DNA of 64,000 bases, taken from positions 1,302,001 through 1,366,000 of the forward strand of contig OZ244836.1 in NCBI GenBank assembly GCA_965220645.1, written 5' to 3'. The translations under genes and the position numbers were made by a program. The notes under the pieces were generated by a model. It was not told the DNA's origin, ran no database searches, and worked only from the letters and a program-made list of their open reading frames with translations. The DNA comes from Aldehydirespirator sp965220645 (GTDB lineage: Bacteria > Actinomycetota > Acidimicrobiia > Acidimicrobiales > Aldehydirespiratoraceae). Every line of letters starts with the position of its first letter. Position 1 is the first letter of the stretch. Below, piece by piece: positions 36,046-45,267 of the stretch.

Positions 36046-37871
36046 CCACCTCGGACACGCCCGAGAGTGCACGCCTCGGCGGCGACGTGGACGAGGTGAG
36101 GGCGCTGGACGTGCTGCGTCGCGGCCTTGCCGAGAGCGACGAGCTGCGCCGTGGCCTCGGGGTCACCGCCGCGGTGGCCGTGTTTGCCGCCGTGGGCCGC
36201 CTGATCGTGCCGATCCTGGTGCAGCTAGTGCTTGACCACGGCGTGCTCGGCGCCGACGGATACCGGCCCGGCGTGGTGTGGGTGTTGTCGCTGAGCGCCG
36301 TCGCAGCGGTGCTGGTTGTGGCGGTTGCGAGCCGCGCGGCCTACATCCGGCTGGTGCGCATGGCCGAGTCGGTGCTGCTCGGGCTGAGGGTCCGGGCCTT
36401 CGAGCACATCCATCGGCTGAGCTTGTCCTCCCACACGCAGTCGCGCCGCGGGGTCCTCGTGGCCCGGGTCACGAGCGACATCGAGGCGATGGCCATGTTC
36501 ATGCAGTGGGGCGCCATGTCGTGGATCGTCAACCCGGTGCTGATGGTGGCGACGCTGGGCGTCATGGTGTCCTACAGCTGGCAGCTCACCCTGCTCGTGC
36601 TGGCCCTGCAGGTGCCGCTGCTGCCGTTCCTGCGCTGGATACAGCGCCGCCAGATCGCGGCCTACTCCCGGGTGCGCGACCGGGTGGCCGACACCATGGG
36701 CCACGCCAGCGAGGCAGTGTCGGCGGCGGAGGTGATCCGGGCCTACGGGTACCGGGGCGCGGTGCGGAGCCGGCTCGACCGGGCCGTCGACCAGCAGTAC
36801 GAGTGCGAGATGTCAGCCTTCAAGTGGTGGGCGGTGATGATGCCCGTCGTCGAGCTCGTGTCGTCGATCGCGCTGGCCGCAGTCATCGTCACCGGGGTGG
36901 TGTGGGACGACGAACTGGGAATCGGCGCAGGCGGGCTGGTTGCCTTCGTGTTCCTGGTGCGCCTGCTCGCAAGGCCGATCTCAGAGATCGGCGAGGTCTT
37001 TGACCGCACGCAGACGGCGCTGGCCGCCTGGTCAAAGATCCTGGGCGTGCTCGACATGAGTGTAGACGTGGTCGAGCCTGCGCCTGGTCGGGGAGAGGCG
37101 CTGCCGCAGGGCCCGCTGCCGGTGCAGGTGCGGGGCGTCGATTTCGCCTACTCCACCGGAGGCTTGGTTCTGCGCGGGATCGACGCCTCGATCCCGGCCG
37201 ATGCCAACGTGGCCGTGGTGGGGGAGACCGGCTCGGGCAAGACGACCTTCGCCCGCCTGCTGGCCCGCCTCGCTGACCCTGCAGCCGGCGAGGTCCTGGT
37301 CGGCGGGGTGGACCTGCGGCGGGTGGAGCCCGATGCCCGCCGGCGTGGCATCCGAATGGTTCCCCAGGACGGCTTCCTGTTCGCGGCCACGATCGAGGAC
37401 AACATCCGCTACGGGAGGCCCGGCGCGACGGCTTCCGACGCGGCCGCGGCCATCGACGAGCTGGGGCTGCGGGGCTGGGTGGACGGTCTGCCCGCGGGTA
37501 TGCAGACCGCGGTGGGCCAGCGGGGCGGCCGCCTGTCGGTCGGCGAGCGCCAGCTGGTGGCGCTGGCTCGGGCCCAGGTCGCCGATCCCGGCTTGCTGAT
37601 CTTGGACGAGGCGACCTCGGCGGTGGATCCCGAGACCGAGGAGGCGCTGGCCGCGGCCATGGCCCATCTCGCCGTGGGCCGCACCACGGTGTCGGTGGCC
37701 CACCGCCTGAGCACCGCCGAGCGTGCCGGTCTGGTCCTGGTGTTCGACGCGGGACGGGTGGTGGAACAGGGCACCCATTCCGAGTTGCTAGCCGCGGGCG
37801 GCGTGTACGCCCGGCTGCACCGGTCCTGGGTAGGCAACACGCGCCATACCGCGCTCAGCACCGGCGGCTAG
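36042..37871 (+). CDS. ABC exporter half-transporter (canonical Walker B)
   Basis: A 609-residue partner to 34291-36045, starting at GTG 36042 inside the previous stop. It has a six-helix membrane domain then an NBD: Walker A VVGETGSGKTT, signature LSVGERQLVALARAQ (LSVGE in place of LSGGQ), Walker B LLILDEATSAVD with the catalytic Glu, and SVAHRLSTAERAG with the switch His. The asymmetry with the first subunit, one full Walker B with an altered signature and one with Asp for Glu, is the usual hallmark of heterodimeric type IV exporters with one degenerate site. Confidence 0.9.
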   Translation: MTTSDTPESARLGGDVDEVRALDVLRRGLAESDELRRGLGVTAAVAVFAAVGRLIVPILVQLVLDHGVLGADGYRPGVVWVLSLSAVAAVLVVAVASRAAYIRLVRMAESVLLGLRVRAFEHIHRLSLSSHTQSRRGVLVARVTSDIEAMAMFMQWGAMSWIVNPVLMVATLGVMVSYSWQLTLLVLALQVPLLPFLRWIQRRQIAAYSRVRDRVADTMGHASEAVSAAEVIRAYGYRGAVRSRLDRAVDQQYECEMSAFKWWAVMMPVVELVSSIALAAVIVTGVVWDDELGIGAGGLVAFVFLVRLLARPISEIGEVFDRTQTALAAWSKILGVLDMSVDVVEPAPGRGEALPQGPLPVQVRGVDFAYSTGGLVLRGIDASIPADANVAVVGETGSGKTTFARLLARLADPAAGEVLVGGVDLRRVEPDARRRGIRMVPQDGFLFAATIEDNIRYGRPGATASDAAAAIDELGLRGWVDGLPAGMQTAVGQRGGRLSVGERQLVALARAQVADPGLLILDEATSAVDPETEEALAAAMAHLAVGRTTVSVAHRLSTAERAGLVLVFDAGRVVEQGTHSELLAAGGVYARLHRSWVGNTRHTALSTGG

Positions 37872-37910
37872 AGGCCGCTAGCAATACACGCACCGGCTAC
37901 CGTGCCTGCC

Positions 37911-38897
37911 ATGCGTGATCCTGTGAGAGTGGCTGTCACCGGCGCGGCCGGGCAGATCGGCTACAGCCTGCTGTTCCGCATCGCCTCCGGATCGATGCTC
38001 GGCCCCGACCAGCCGGTGGTCCTCCAGATGCTGGAGATCCCACCAGCCATGAACGCCCTGCGGGGCGTGGCCATGGAGCTCGACGACTGCGCCTTCGGGC
38101 TGCTGGCACAAGTGGTGCTCAGCGACGATCCCGAAGAGGCTTTCGACGGCGCGCAGATCGCTTTGCTGGTGGGCTCGAGGCCCCGCACCAAGGGCATGGA
38201 GCGCAAGGACCTGCTGGAGGCCAACGGCGCCATCTTCACCGTGCAGGGCCGAGCCATCGCAGCTCGAGCCGCCGCCGACGTTCGGGTGCTGGTCGTGGGC
38301 AATCCGGCCAACACCAACTGCCTGATCGCCATGAACAACGCCACCGGCGTCTCCCGCGAGCGGTTCACGGCCATGACCCGCCTCGACCACAACCGGGCCA
38401 AGGCGCAACTCGCGGCCCGGGTGGGCGCCACCGTCGGCGACGTCCGCAGGATGACGATCTGGGGCAACCATTCCGCCACCCAGTACCCCGACCTGTTCCA
38501 CTGCGAGGTGGGGGGTCGCAACGCCGCCGCGCTCGTAGACGACCAGGATTGGCTCGAAGGCACGTTCATACCCACCGTGCAGCAGCGGGGCGCAGCCATC
38601 ATCGAGGCTCGGGGCGCATCGTCGGCCGCCTCCGCGGCCAACGCCGCCGTCGACCACGTGCGCGACTGGATGCGGGGTACGCCGCCAGGCGACTGGGTGT
38701 CGATGGCGGTCCCTTCCGACGGCAGCTACGGCGTACCCGAGGGGCTGATTTCGTCGTTCCCGGCCACATGCGCCGGCGGCGCCTACCAGATCGTCGGCGG
38801 GCTTGAGATCGACGACTTCTCGCGGGCCCGCATCGACGCCTCGGTGGCCGAGCTGGCCGCCGAGCGCGACACCGTGGCCTCGTTGGGCCTGATCTAG
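37911..38897 (+). CDS. mdh: Malate dehydrogenase
   Basis: A 328-residue Mdh, ATG 37911 (GTG 37902 is possible). NAD-binding loop VTGAAGQIGYSLLFRI, AMELDDCAFGL, GSRPRTKGMERKDLL with the substrate Arg, VVGNPANTNCLIA, TRLDHNRA, and the catalytic His in WGNHSATQYPD. Converts malate and oxaloacetate in the TCA cycle, and could recycle the oxaloacetate made by LigK. Typical of actinobacterial/cytosolic-type MDH. Confidence 0.93.
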   Translation: MRDPVRVAVTGAAGQIGYSLLFRIASGSMLGPDQPVVLQMLEIPPAMNALRGVAMELDDCAFGLLAQVVLSDDPEEAFDGAQIALLVGSRPRTKGMERKDLLEANGAIFTVQGRAIAARAAADVRVLVVGNPANTNCLIAMNNATGVSRERFTAMTRLDHNRAKAQLAARVGATVGDVRRMTIWGNHSATQYPDLFHCEVGGRNAAALVDDQDWLEGTFIPTVQQRGAAIIEARGASSAASAANAAVDHVRDWMRGTPPGDWVSMAVPSDGSYGVPEGLISSFPATCAGGAYQIVGGLEIDDFSRARIDASVAELAAERDTVASLGLI

Positions 38898-38912
38898 GAG
38901 GGCGACGCCTCC

Positions 38913-39776
38913 GTGCCCGAGTTGCCGGAGGTCGCAGCCCACTGCGAGCGGCTGTCGGCCGTGTTCGCGGGGACCCCGCTGGCCCGGTTCGAGCCACTGC
39001 ACCCGGCGGTGCTCAAGACCTTCGCCCCCAGGCCCGCCGCGGCAGCGAGCAAGGCGCTAACCGGGATCGGCCACCGGGGCAAGTACCTGTTGCTGCAATT
39101 CGGAGACGGCCACGGCGCGCCCGGAGACCCGGATTTCACTTTCGTGGTCCATCTCATGCAGGCAGGTCGGCTGCGTATTGACGCCAAGCAGTCCCGCAAG
39201 CCCCGCGGCGGCATGGCCCGCTGGACGTTCGTTGACGCCCCGGCGCTGCTGCTCACCGAGGCCGGCACCGAGCGCCGGGCCGGCGTGTGGCTGCTAGACG
39301 GCGACCCCGGCGCGGTGGAGCCGCTCGTGCGTCTCGGACCCGACGCTGACAGCATCTCGCGCGACGAACTCTCCCAGTGCCTGGCTGCGGCCAGCGAGCG
39401 AGTGCACGGCTTCCTGCGTGACCAGTCTCATCTGGCTGGGATAGGTCGCCTGCTCGCCAACGAGATACTGCACTCGGCCCGGATCTCGCCATTCGCCAAC
39501 ACGTCGCGCCTCGACGGCGAGGCTGTGGCTCGTCTGCACGCAGCCATCACAACGTCCATCGCACGGGGTCTGGCCGCCGAGCGGGAGCTTGAGGACATGG
39601 GCCGCTCCGAGGACCGCCCCAATGACGTGCACCACCGGGTGGGCCAGCCGTGCCCGGTGTGCGGCGACACGGTGCGCTCGGTCGAGTACCGCCGCTACCG
39701 GGTGGCCTATTGCCCGAGCTGCCAGACAGGCGGCAAGGTGCTGGCCGACAACACCACAAGCCGCTTCCTCAAGTAG
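38913..39776 (+). CDS. Fpg/Nei-family DNA glycosylase
   Basis: A 287-residue base-excision repair enzyme. The processed N-terminus would be Pro2 (VPELPEV; GTG 38913), the catalytic residue of the family, with the adjacent Glu3. A helix-two-turn-helix region lies around FLRDQSHLAGIGRLLANEILHSARISPF, and the C-terminal zinc finger is CPVCGDTV...YCPSCQTGGK. It removes oxidised bases and nicks the site. Whether Fpg-type (8-oxoG) or Nei/Nei2-like is not clear from the seen sequence. Confidence 0.9.
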   Translation: MPELPEVAAHCERLSAVFAGTPLARFEPLHPAVLKTFAPRPAAAASKALTGIGHRGKYLLLQFGDGHGAPGDPDFTFVVHLMQAGRLRIDAKQSRKPRGGMARWTFVDAPALLLTEAGTERRAGVWLLDGDPGAVEPLVRLGPDADSISRDELSQCLAAASERVHGFLRDQSHLAGIGRLLANEILHSARISPFANTSRLDGEAVARLHAAITTSIARGLAAERELEDMGRSEDRPNDVHHRVGQPCPVCGDTVRSVEYRRYRVAYCPSCQTGGKVLADNTTSRFLK

Positions 39777-39780
39777 ACGG

Positions 39781-40155
39781 TCAAGCCGGCCCGGCCAGGG
39801 CCGCTCCGACGGCCGCCAGGGCCGGGCGGGCCGCGAGCAGCAGCCGGGGATCGCCACTGAAGCGCAGCCGTCCCTCGGCGAAGGCGCGTTGGGCGGACTT
39901 GCCCTCGATGGCGATCTCCCGGGCGGTATCGCGATCCGACGCCAGCGCCACGATGGCTTCGCCGGGCGCGTCGCCCGAACGCCCTGCCGCGGCCGACACG
40001 CGACCGGAGGCGATGCGCACATGCCAGCAGTAGACGGAGCCGTCATCACCCGAAACCTGATACTCCAGCACTAGGTCGATGGCGTCGCCGACGCGGCATT
40101 CCGACAGAACCGAGTCGAGCCGGGCCACCCACTCGTCGGAGGGGAATTCAGGCAT
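39781..40155 (-). CDS. SCP2 sterol-binding-like protein
   Basis: A 124-residue protein from ATG 40155, with GTG starts further upstream possible. The pattern VLEYQVSGDDGSVYCWHVRIASGRVSAAAG, EAIVALASDRDTAREIAIEG, then AFAEGRLRFSGDPRLLL fits an SCP2 fold (five-strand sheet with helical C-terminus) that binds lipids. Role unknown. It overlaps no gene and is divergent from the SulP transporter (64-base gap). Confidence 0.7.
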   Translation of the reverse strand: MPEFPSDEWVARLDSVLSECRVGDAIDLVLEYQVSGDDGSVYCWHVRIASGRVSAAAGRSGDAPGEAIVALASDRDTAREIAIEGKSAQRAFAEGRLRFSGDPRLLLAARPALAAVGAALAGPA

Positions 40156-40218
40156 GTCGCCGGGAAGCGGCTCCGCGGTCACGACAGCGCAGACTACCGC
40201 CCCCCGTAGCCTGACCTT

Positions 40219-41715
40219 GTGTCCCGTCCGAGCACCGGAGATCTGATCGCCGGGGTGTCGGTGGCGCTCGTCGCCATTCCGCAGTCGCTGGCCTACGCCG
40301 AGCTGGCCGGGCTTCCGCCGCATTACGGCCTCTACGCGACGGCGCTGCCATCGCTGCTGGCCGCGTTCTTCGTGTCGTCGAGATACCTGCAGACCGGACC
40401 GGTGGCCTTGACTGCCCTGCTTACCCTCGGCGCGCTGTCCGGGGTGGCCGAACCCGGCGAGACCGGCTACATCCAGAGCGCGGCACTGCTGGCCCTGCTC
40501 GTGGGCATCATGCGGCTACTGCTGGGAGTGGCCCGCATGGGCCGGGTGGCCTACGTGCTCTCGGAGCCGGTCGTCACCGGATTCACCGCAGGAGCCGCGG
40601 TGGTGATCATCGCCTCGCAGCTCCCCAAGATCTTCGATGTCGACCCCGACGGGCAGATGCTGGCCGCAGCGGTGCGGGCCCTGGGCCAACCCGACGAATG
40701 GCGCTGGTCGGCCATCGCCTTCGCCGTCGCGACGGTGGCCCTGATGATCGGGGGTCGCTACGTGCACCGGCTGTTCCCCGGTGTGCTGGTAGCAGTCATC
40801 GCCGGGGTCGTGCTGGCCGGGGCCGGCGGCTACGAGGGTTCGAAGGTGGGAGACCTTGGGGGCGGGTTCATACCGCTGAGCCTGAACTTCGCGTGGTCCA
40901 AGGCGCCGAGCCTGCTGCTGCCAGCGGCCGTGATAGCCCTGGTCGGGTTCGCCGAGCCGGCGTCGATCGCCCGCACCTATGCCGCTGCCGACCGCCTGCC
41001 GTGGAACGCCAACCGGGAGATGGTCAGCCAGGGCGTCGCCAACCTCGCTTCAGCGGTGTCGGGCGCCTTCCCGGTGGGGGGCTCGTTCTCACGCAGCTCG
41101 CTCAACCGTCTGGCCGGCGCCACCAGCGCCTGGTCGGGCGCGATCACCGGAGCCTTCGTGCTGGCCGTGCTGCCGCTGGCGTCACTGCTGGAGAACCTGC
41201 CCACCGCGGTGCTCGGCGTGATCGTGATCGTCGTCGTCGTGCGCCTGGTGGACGTGAACGAGATGGCCCGCCTGCCGCGCGGCTCCTTCCCCCAGGCGCT
41301 GGTCGGAGCAGGCACAACCATCGCCACCATCGGCTTCGCGCCTCGGGTGGAGCGAGGTGTGCTGTTGGGGATCGGACTGGCCATCGCGGTGCACCTCTAC
41401 CGTGAGATGCAGGTCACCACACCCGGCGAGCGGAACCATGACACCCTCACCGTGCGGCCCAAGGGCGTGATGTGGTTCGCCACTGTGCCCCAGGTGGAGC
41501 GCTCGGTGCGTGAGGAGTTGGCATCCGAGCGCAACCTGACGTCGGTGGTGATCGACCTGTCCGGCGTGGGCAGGCTCGACTATTCCGGGGCGGTGGCGTT
41601 GCGCCGCATCATCGAGAGGATGTCGGCCGGAGGGGTGGAGGTCAGCGTGGCCGGGATTCCTCCAAGCGCGTCGGGGGCAGTGCGTTCCGAGTTGGAGCAC
41701 TACGGGTCTCCCTGA
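40219..41715 (+). CDS. SulP family anion transporter with STAS domain
   Basis: A 498-residue integral membrane protein, GTG 40219. About 10-12 hydrophobic segments (e.g. ALVAIPQSLAYAELAGLPP, AAVVIIASQLPKIF, ALVGFAEPASIARTY) cover 1-400; FPVGGSFSRSSLN is the SulP signature region. The C-terminal ~100 residues are a STAS domain (VVIDLSGVGRLDYSGAVALRRIIER) that would regulate transport. SulP proteins carry sulfate, bicarbonate or other anions; which one cannot be said. Confidence 0.9.
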   Translation: MSRPSTGDLIAGVSVALVAIPQSLAYAELAGLPPHYGLYATALPSLLAAFFVSSRYLQTGPVALTALLTLGALSGVAEPGETGYIQSAALLALLVGIMRLLLGVARMGRVAYVLSEPVVTGFTAGAAVVIIASQLPKIFDVDPDGQMLAAAVRALGQPDEWRWSAIAFAVATVALMIGGRYVHRLFPGVLVAVIAGVVLAGAGGYEGSKVGDLGGGFIPLSLNFAWSKAPSLLLPAAVIALVGFAEPASIARTYAAADRLPWNANREMVSQGVANLASAVSGAFPVGGSFSRSSLNRLAGATSAWSGAITGAFVLAVLPLASLLENLPTAVLGVIVIVVVVRLVDVNEMARLPRGSFPQALVGAGTTIATIGFAPRVERGVLLGIGLAIAVHLYREMQVTTPGERNHDTLTVRPKGVMWFATVPQVERSVREELASERNLTSVVIDLSGVGRLDYSGAVALRRIIERMSAGGVEVSVAGIPPSASGAVRSELEHYGSP

Positions 41716-41780
41716 CCGATCGTCGCAGCTGGTCGCTTGCTCCTATCCGCTCGGCCCCAAGATCCCGTATTGTGGAGGCG

Positions 41781-42791
41781 ATGACCGAGGCGGCTGGCTC
41801 TCTGTCCCACGACGAGCTGGTGGCGGCCATGACCGGCGGCATGGCCCGCTCCGGCCTGCCCACCTTCGCGGGCTCGCCGCGGCTGCGGCCCGACGGCCGG
41901 CCCCGCCCGGAATTCCGCGCCGAGCTGCGCCGGATTCCCGACACCGTCAACGCCGTCACCGTGATGGCGACATTGGCTGCGGCCGTCGCCGTGGTTGCGG
42001 CGGTCATCGCGATCGATCACTGGCTCGCCACTGCTCTTGCCGTGCCGGTGATGGGAGTTGTGATGCTGCGGATGTTCATCCTGCATCACGAGGCCGCCCA
42101 CCGGTTGCTGTTCTCCGACCGGGTCGTCAACGACGTGATCGGCGTGCACATCCTCGGCTGGCTGCCCTTCGGCACCGGCACCCACCACTACCGGCGGGGC
42201 CACGTCAACCACCACCGCGACGAGTTCGGTCCAAAGGAGCCCGACTTCCTGCTGTACTCCTTCTATCCGGTGCCCCGGGCGTCCATGCGCCGCAAGCTCC
42301 TGCGCGACCTGCTCGGCGTGTCCGGCTACCGGATCGTCAAGCCCCGCCTCACGGGCCTGGTGCAGCCCCGCTTCCTGGTGTTGAGCCTGCGGTTCTTCGC
42401 CGGCCAGGCTCTGGTGTTCGGCGCATTCTGGGCCGTTGGGCACCCGTGGCTCTACCTAGTGCTGTGGGTGCTGCCCTACTTCACCTACTACCAGGTGGCC
42501 AACCGTCTCCGGGCCATCGCCGAGCATGGCGGCATGACACGCACCCCCGACCGCCGCAATACCACCCACCATGTGCGCCAGAGCCTTCCGGCCCGCCTGT
42601 TCCTCGTGCCCTACAACGTGGGCTACCACTTGGCGCACCATGTGGACTCCGGCGTTCCGGCCCGCAACCTTCCCCGGCTGCAGCAGGCGCTCGAGGAGGA
42701 CGGCTACATGCCTGCCGAAGCGATCTGGCCCACCTACCGGTCGCTGTGGCATGCCCTGGTCCGGTCAGATCCGGAGCTGGCTGAACTCTAG
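41781..42791 (+). CDS. Fatty acid desaturase family protein
   Basis: A 336-residue membrane di-iron desaturase from ATG 41781 (GTG 41772 is an alternative). Three His boxes are HHEAAH, THHYRRGHVNHHRD and YHLAHHVD, and there are hydrophobic segments around 50-90 and 200-240. It introduces a double bond into a fatty-acyl chain or hydroxylates a related substrate. A stretch of repeat follows its stop. Electron donor not adjacent. Confidence 0.88.
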   Translation: MTEAAGSLSHDELVAAMTGGMARSGLPTFAGSPRLRPDGRPRPEFRAELRRIPDTVNAVTVMATLAAAVAVVAAVIAIDHWLATALAVPVMGVVMLRMFILHHEAAHRLLFSDRVVNDVIGVHILGWLPFGTGTHHYRRGHVNHHRDEFGPKEPDFLLYSFYPVPRASMRRKLLRDLLGVSGYRIVKPRLTGLVQPRFLVLSLRFFAGQALVFGAFWAVGHPWLYLVLWVLPYFTYYQVANRLRAIAEHGGMTRTPDRRNTTHHVRQSLPARLFLVPYNVGYHLAHHVDSGVPARNLPRLQQALEEDGYMPAEAIWPTYRSLWHALVRSDPELAEL

Positions 42792-42792
42792 A

Positions 42793-42832
42793 TTCCCGCT
42801 CTTGTTCGCGGCCGCTCACGGGCCGCTCGGCC
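42793..42832. repeat. Dispersed intergenic repeat, copy 2
   Basis: Matches 2883-2920: same TTCCCGCT...GTTCGC...GCTCACGGGCCGCTCGG with a few changes. It lies between the convergent desaturase stop (42791) and the ACT-domain gene stop (42834), the same setting as copy 1. Confidence 0.6.
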
Positions 42833-42833
42833 T

Positions 42834-43229
42834 CTAGAAGGAGAAGCCGTCCAGGACCTGCTTCAGGGTGTCGGTGTCGTGCGAGCCGAGCACGACCCTC
42901 GAGTTCGTAGCCACGTAGACGATGTCGAGGTTGATGCCGGCGTTGGAAACCATCCGGGCCAGCTCGGCCAGCTCGCCCGGCCTGTCCTTGGCCTGGACCA
43001 CCACCACCTCGCGCTCGCGGGTGACGGTCGGTCCCTGCGTGTTGGCCAGGGCCCGGTACACAGGCTCGCTGTGAGGCACAAGGATGTGCAGCTCCGCCGT
43101 GCTGCCGTTTCCCATGCACGTTGCGGCCGCGATGTTGACGCCTGCGTCGCTGATCGCGGTTGCCACTCTGGCCAGCGCTCCCGGTTTGTTTTCCAACTCG
43201 ATTACCAGGTCGCTGGCCAGAGTCGACAT
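42834..43229 (-). CDS. Tandem ACT-domain protein
   Basis: A 131-residue protein, ATG 43229 with GGAGGG upstream. Two ACT-like units: LVIELENKPGALARVATAISDAGVNIAAATC and VVVVQAKDRPGELAELARMVSNAGINLDIVYVA, each with the ligand-binding Gly turn. No catalytic domain follows, so it is a free-standing regulator or sensor of small molecules such as amino acids. Its 3' end abuts repeat copy 2; upstream is the divergent amidohydrolase gene. Confidence 0.88.
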   Translation of the reverse strand: MSTLASDLVIELENKPGALARVATAISDAGVNIAAATCMGNGSTAELHILVPHSEPVYRALANTQGPTVTREREVVVVQAKDRPGELAELARMVSNAGINLDIVYVATNSRVVLGSHDTDTLKQVLDGFSF

Positions 43230-43408
43230 GAGAGCGGACCCTCCTTGGGTTGTGGGGCCCGATGCGTGCGTCCGGGCGGGTAGGCAACCGACTGTAGAGC
43301 ACAACCGCGCCGCTGTGAAGCCCGGACTTCGGACCCGGGGAGCGTCCTGTCCACCAACCCCCTCGACCCAGGGACAACGTCCCCGGTTGTCACCACTAGC
43401 GTTCGCGG

Positions 43409-44236
43409 GTGCTCGTCGACGCACACACCCACGTCGTGGCGGCCGATCGGAACGCGTTTCCGCTGTCTCCGGCTGCCCTGCCCGGGGACTGGTACACCGA
43501 GTCGCCGTGTTCGGCCGAAGGTCTGCTGGCCGAGATGGACAATGCGGGAGTCGATCGGGCCGTGCTGGTCCAGCCGGTCGGGGCGTACTCCTTCGACAAC
43601 CGCTACGCGGCGGCAGGCGCCTCGGCTCACCCCGACCGGTTCACAGCCGCTTGCTGCGTCGATCCCTACGGCGAGTCGCCCGCACAGGAACTCCAGCGCT
43701 GGCTGGACCACGCCGGTGTCGGTGGCGTTCGGTTCTTCGTGCTGTCGAGGCAGCGATCGTGGTTGAGCGATCCGGACACATTCGGACTGTGGGAGCAGGC
43801 CGGCGCATCCGCCGCCCATGTGATCGTGACCGTCTTCGAGAGCCAATTCGACGAGCTCGCCGGCGTGCTGGGACGCTTCGAGGACGTGGCCGTGTCGCTG
43901 GATCACTGCGGGTTCTGCGACATTGCCCGGCCCGAGCGCTTGGCCGAACTGGCCCGGTTCGAGAACCTCCACCTAAAGGTGACCACCAACGTGATCGACG
44001 CCGCGGTTGCCGCCGCCGGCACGGCCCGACCCTTCGTGAGCCGTCTGACCGGCGCCTTCGGCGCGGAGCGCCTGATGTGGGGCTCCGACTACTGCCAGAC
44101 CCACGACCGACCTTATGGGGACTTGGTGCGAGCGGGAATCGACGCCTTCGCCGGGCTCGGAGGCGCTCAGCAGGATGCCTGCCTAGGGGGCACGGCTCTG
44201 CGGCTCTGGCCCTTCATTGCCCGTCAGCCCGAATAG
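43409..44236 (+). CDS. Amidohydrolase-2 family protein
   Basis: A 275-residue TIM-barrel hydrolase from GTG 43409. MLVDAHTHVV has the HxH metal pair, VRFFVLSR in mid-barrel, AVSLDHCGF and RLMWGSDYCQTHDRP with the catalytic Asp. Resembles lactonase/decarboxylase members such as LigI but substrate unknown. Its last 13 bases overlap the end of the convergent dehydrogenase gene (44224-45267). Confidence 0.85.
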   Translation: MLVDAHTHVVAADRNAFPLSPAALPGDWYTESPCSAEGLLAEMDNAGVDRAVLVQPVGAYSFDNRYAAAGASAHPDRFTAACCVDPYGESPAQELQRWLDHAGVGGVRFFVLSRQRSWLSDPDTFGLWEQAGASAAHVIVTVFESQFDELAGVLGRFEDVAVSLDHCGFCDIARPERLAELARFENLHLKVTTNVIDAAVAAAGTARPFVSRLTGAFGAERLMWGSDYCQTHDRPYGDLVRAGIDAFAGLGGAQQDACLGGTALRLWPFIARQPE

Positions 44237-45267
44237 GTGTGAAGGTCGATCTCGTTCAGGAGGGGCTGACCGGCGACGTAGCGGGCCAGGTTGTCGGCGA
44301 AGACCCGGTGCGCCGACTCGAAGAAGCGGGTCGGCTCGGTGGAGCAGTGAGCGGAGATATAGATGTTGGGAGCATCCCAGAGAGGCGAGTCCTGCGGCAG
44401 CGGCTCGACCGCGGTCACGTCGAGCGCGGCGGCTCGGAGCTTGCCGGAGCCAAGCGCAGCCGCCAGCGCAGGCTCGTCGACGAGCGAACCCCGGCCCACG
44501 TTCACGAACATCGCGCCGTCCCGCATAGCGGCAAAGGCCGAAGAGTCGAACAGCTCGTGGGTCTCGGGCGATTCGGGGACAGCCGCGACGACAATGTCGC
44601 AGCGGCCCAGCATGTCGTGGAGCCCGCCGGGGCCGAGAACCTCGTCGGCCAGGTCGCTCGGAGCCGCGCTGCGACGTATGACGATCACTTCCAGGTCGAA
44701 GGCGCGGGCTCGGCGGGCCACCGCCTGATTGATGGGTCCGAATCCCACGAGCCCGATGGTGGTGCCCGCTACGTTGTCGCCGAAGACCGGGTGCCATCGT
44801 CTTCGTTGCTGGGTTTTGTCCAACCGGCGGGTCTGCTTGAACTCTCCCAGGATGCGGGCGAAGACGAACTCGGCTATCGATGTCGCGTTGGCTCCAGAAG
44901 CGTTGGTCAGGCGGATGCCTGCCTCCCGAAGCCCCGCGGAGGTGAGGTGAGCCACACCGGCGGCCAGAGCCTGCACCCAGCGCAGCCGGGGCGCGACCGC
45001 GGCGACATCGAAGGGCAGGTCGAGCGCGATGCAGCACTCGATGCGAGCGAACGCGTCCCGCTGGGCCGCGGTGAGCTCGGGGGCCAGATGGCGCACCGCG
45101 TCGTAGGGCGGGACTCCCCGGCCTGAGCGAAGCTCCGAGGACTCCTCGTAGGGCTCCACGACGATGTCGATGCGGGGATCGATGGCGGCCAGCTCGGCCA
45201 GATGCCGGTCGAAATCGAGGTTCCATTCACCCGGATAGAGGACTCCGACGACCGGCGGACCGGTCAT
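44224..45267 (-). CDS. D-2-hydroxyacid dehydrogenase family
   Basis: A 347-residue NAD(P)-dependent dehydrogenase; ATG 45267 overlaps the end of the UGSC gene (ATGA), so translation is coupled. Rossmann loop TIGLVGFGPINQAVARRA, then VIRRSAAPSDLA, and GAMFVNVGRGSLVDEPAL; the catalytic His is in YISAHCSTEP. Reduces a 2-oxo acid or oxidises a 2-hydroxy acid, similar to glyoxylate/hydroxypyruvate reductases. Its place in the same operon as a UGSC selenoprotein suggests that it acts on the same metabolite. Confidence 0.88.
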   Translation of the reverse strand: MTGPPVVGVLYPGEWNLDFDRHLAELAAIDPRIDIVVEPYEESSELRSGRGVPPYDAVRHLAPELTAAQRDAFARIECCIALDLPFDVAAVAPRLRWVQALAAGVAHLTSAGLREAGIRLTNASGANATSIAEFVFARILGEFKQTRRLDKTQQRRRWHPVFGDNVAGTTIGLVGFGPINQAVARRARAFDLEVIVIRRSAAPSDLADEVLGPGGLHDMLGRCDIVVAAVPESPETHELFDSSAFAAMRDGAMFVNVGRGSLVDEPALAAALGSGKLRAAALDVTAVEPLPQDSPLWDAPNIYISAHCSTEPTRFFESAHRVFADNLARYVAGQPLLNEIDLHTYSG

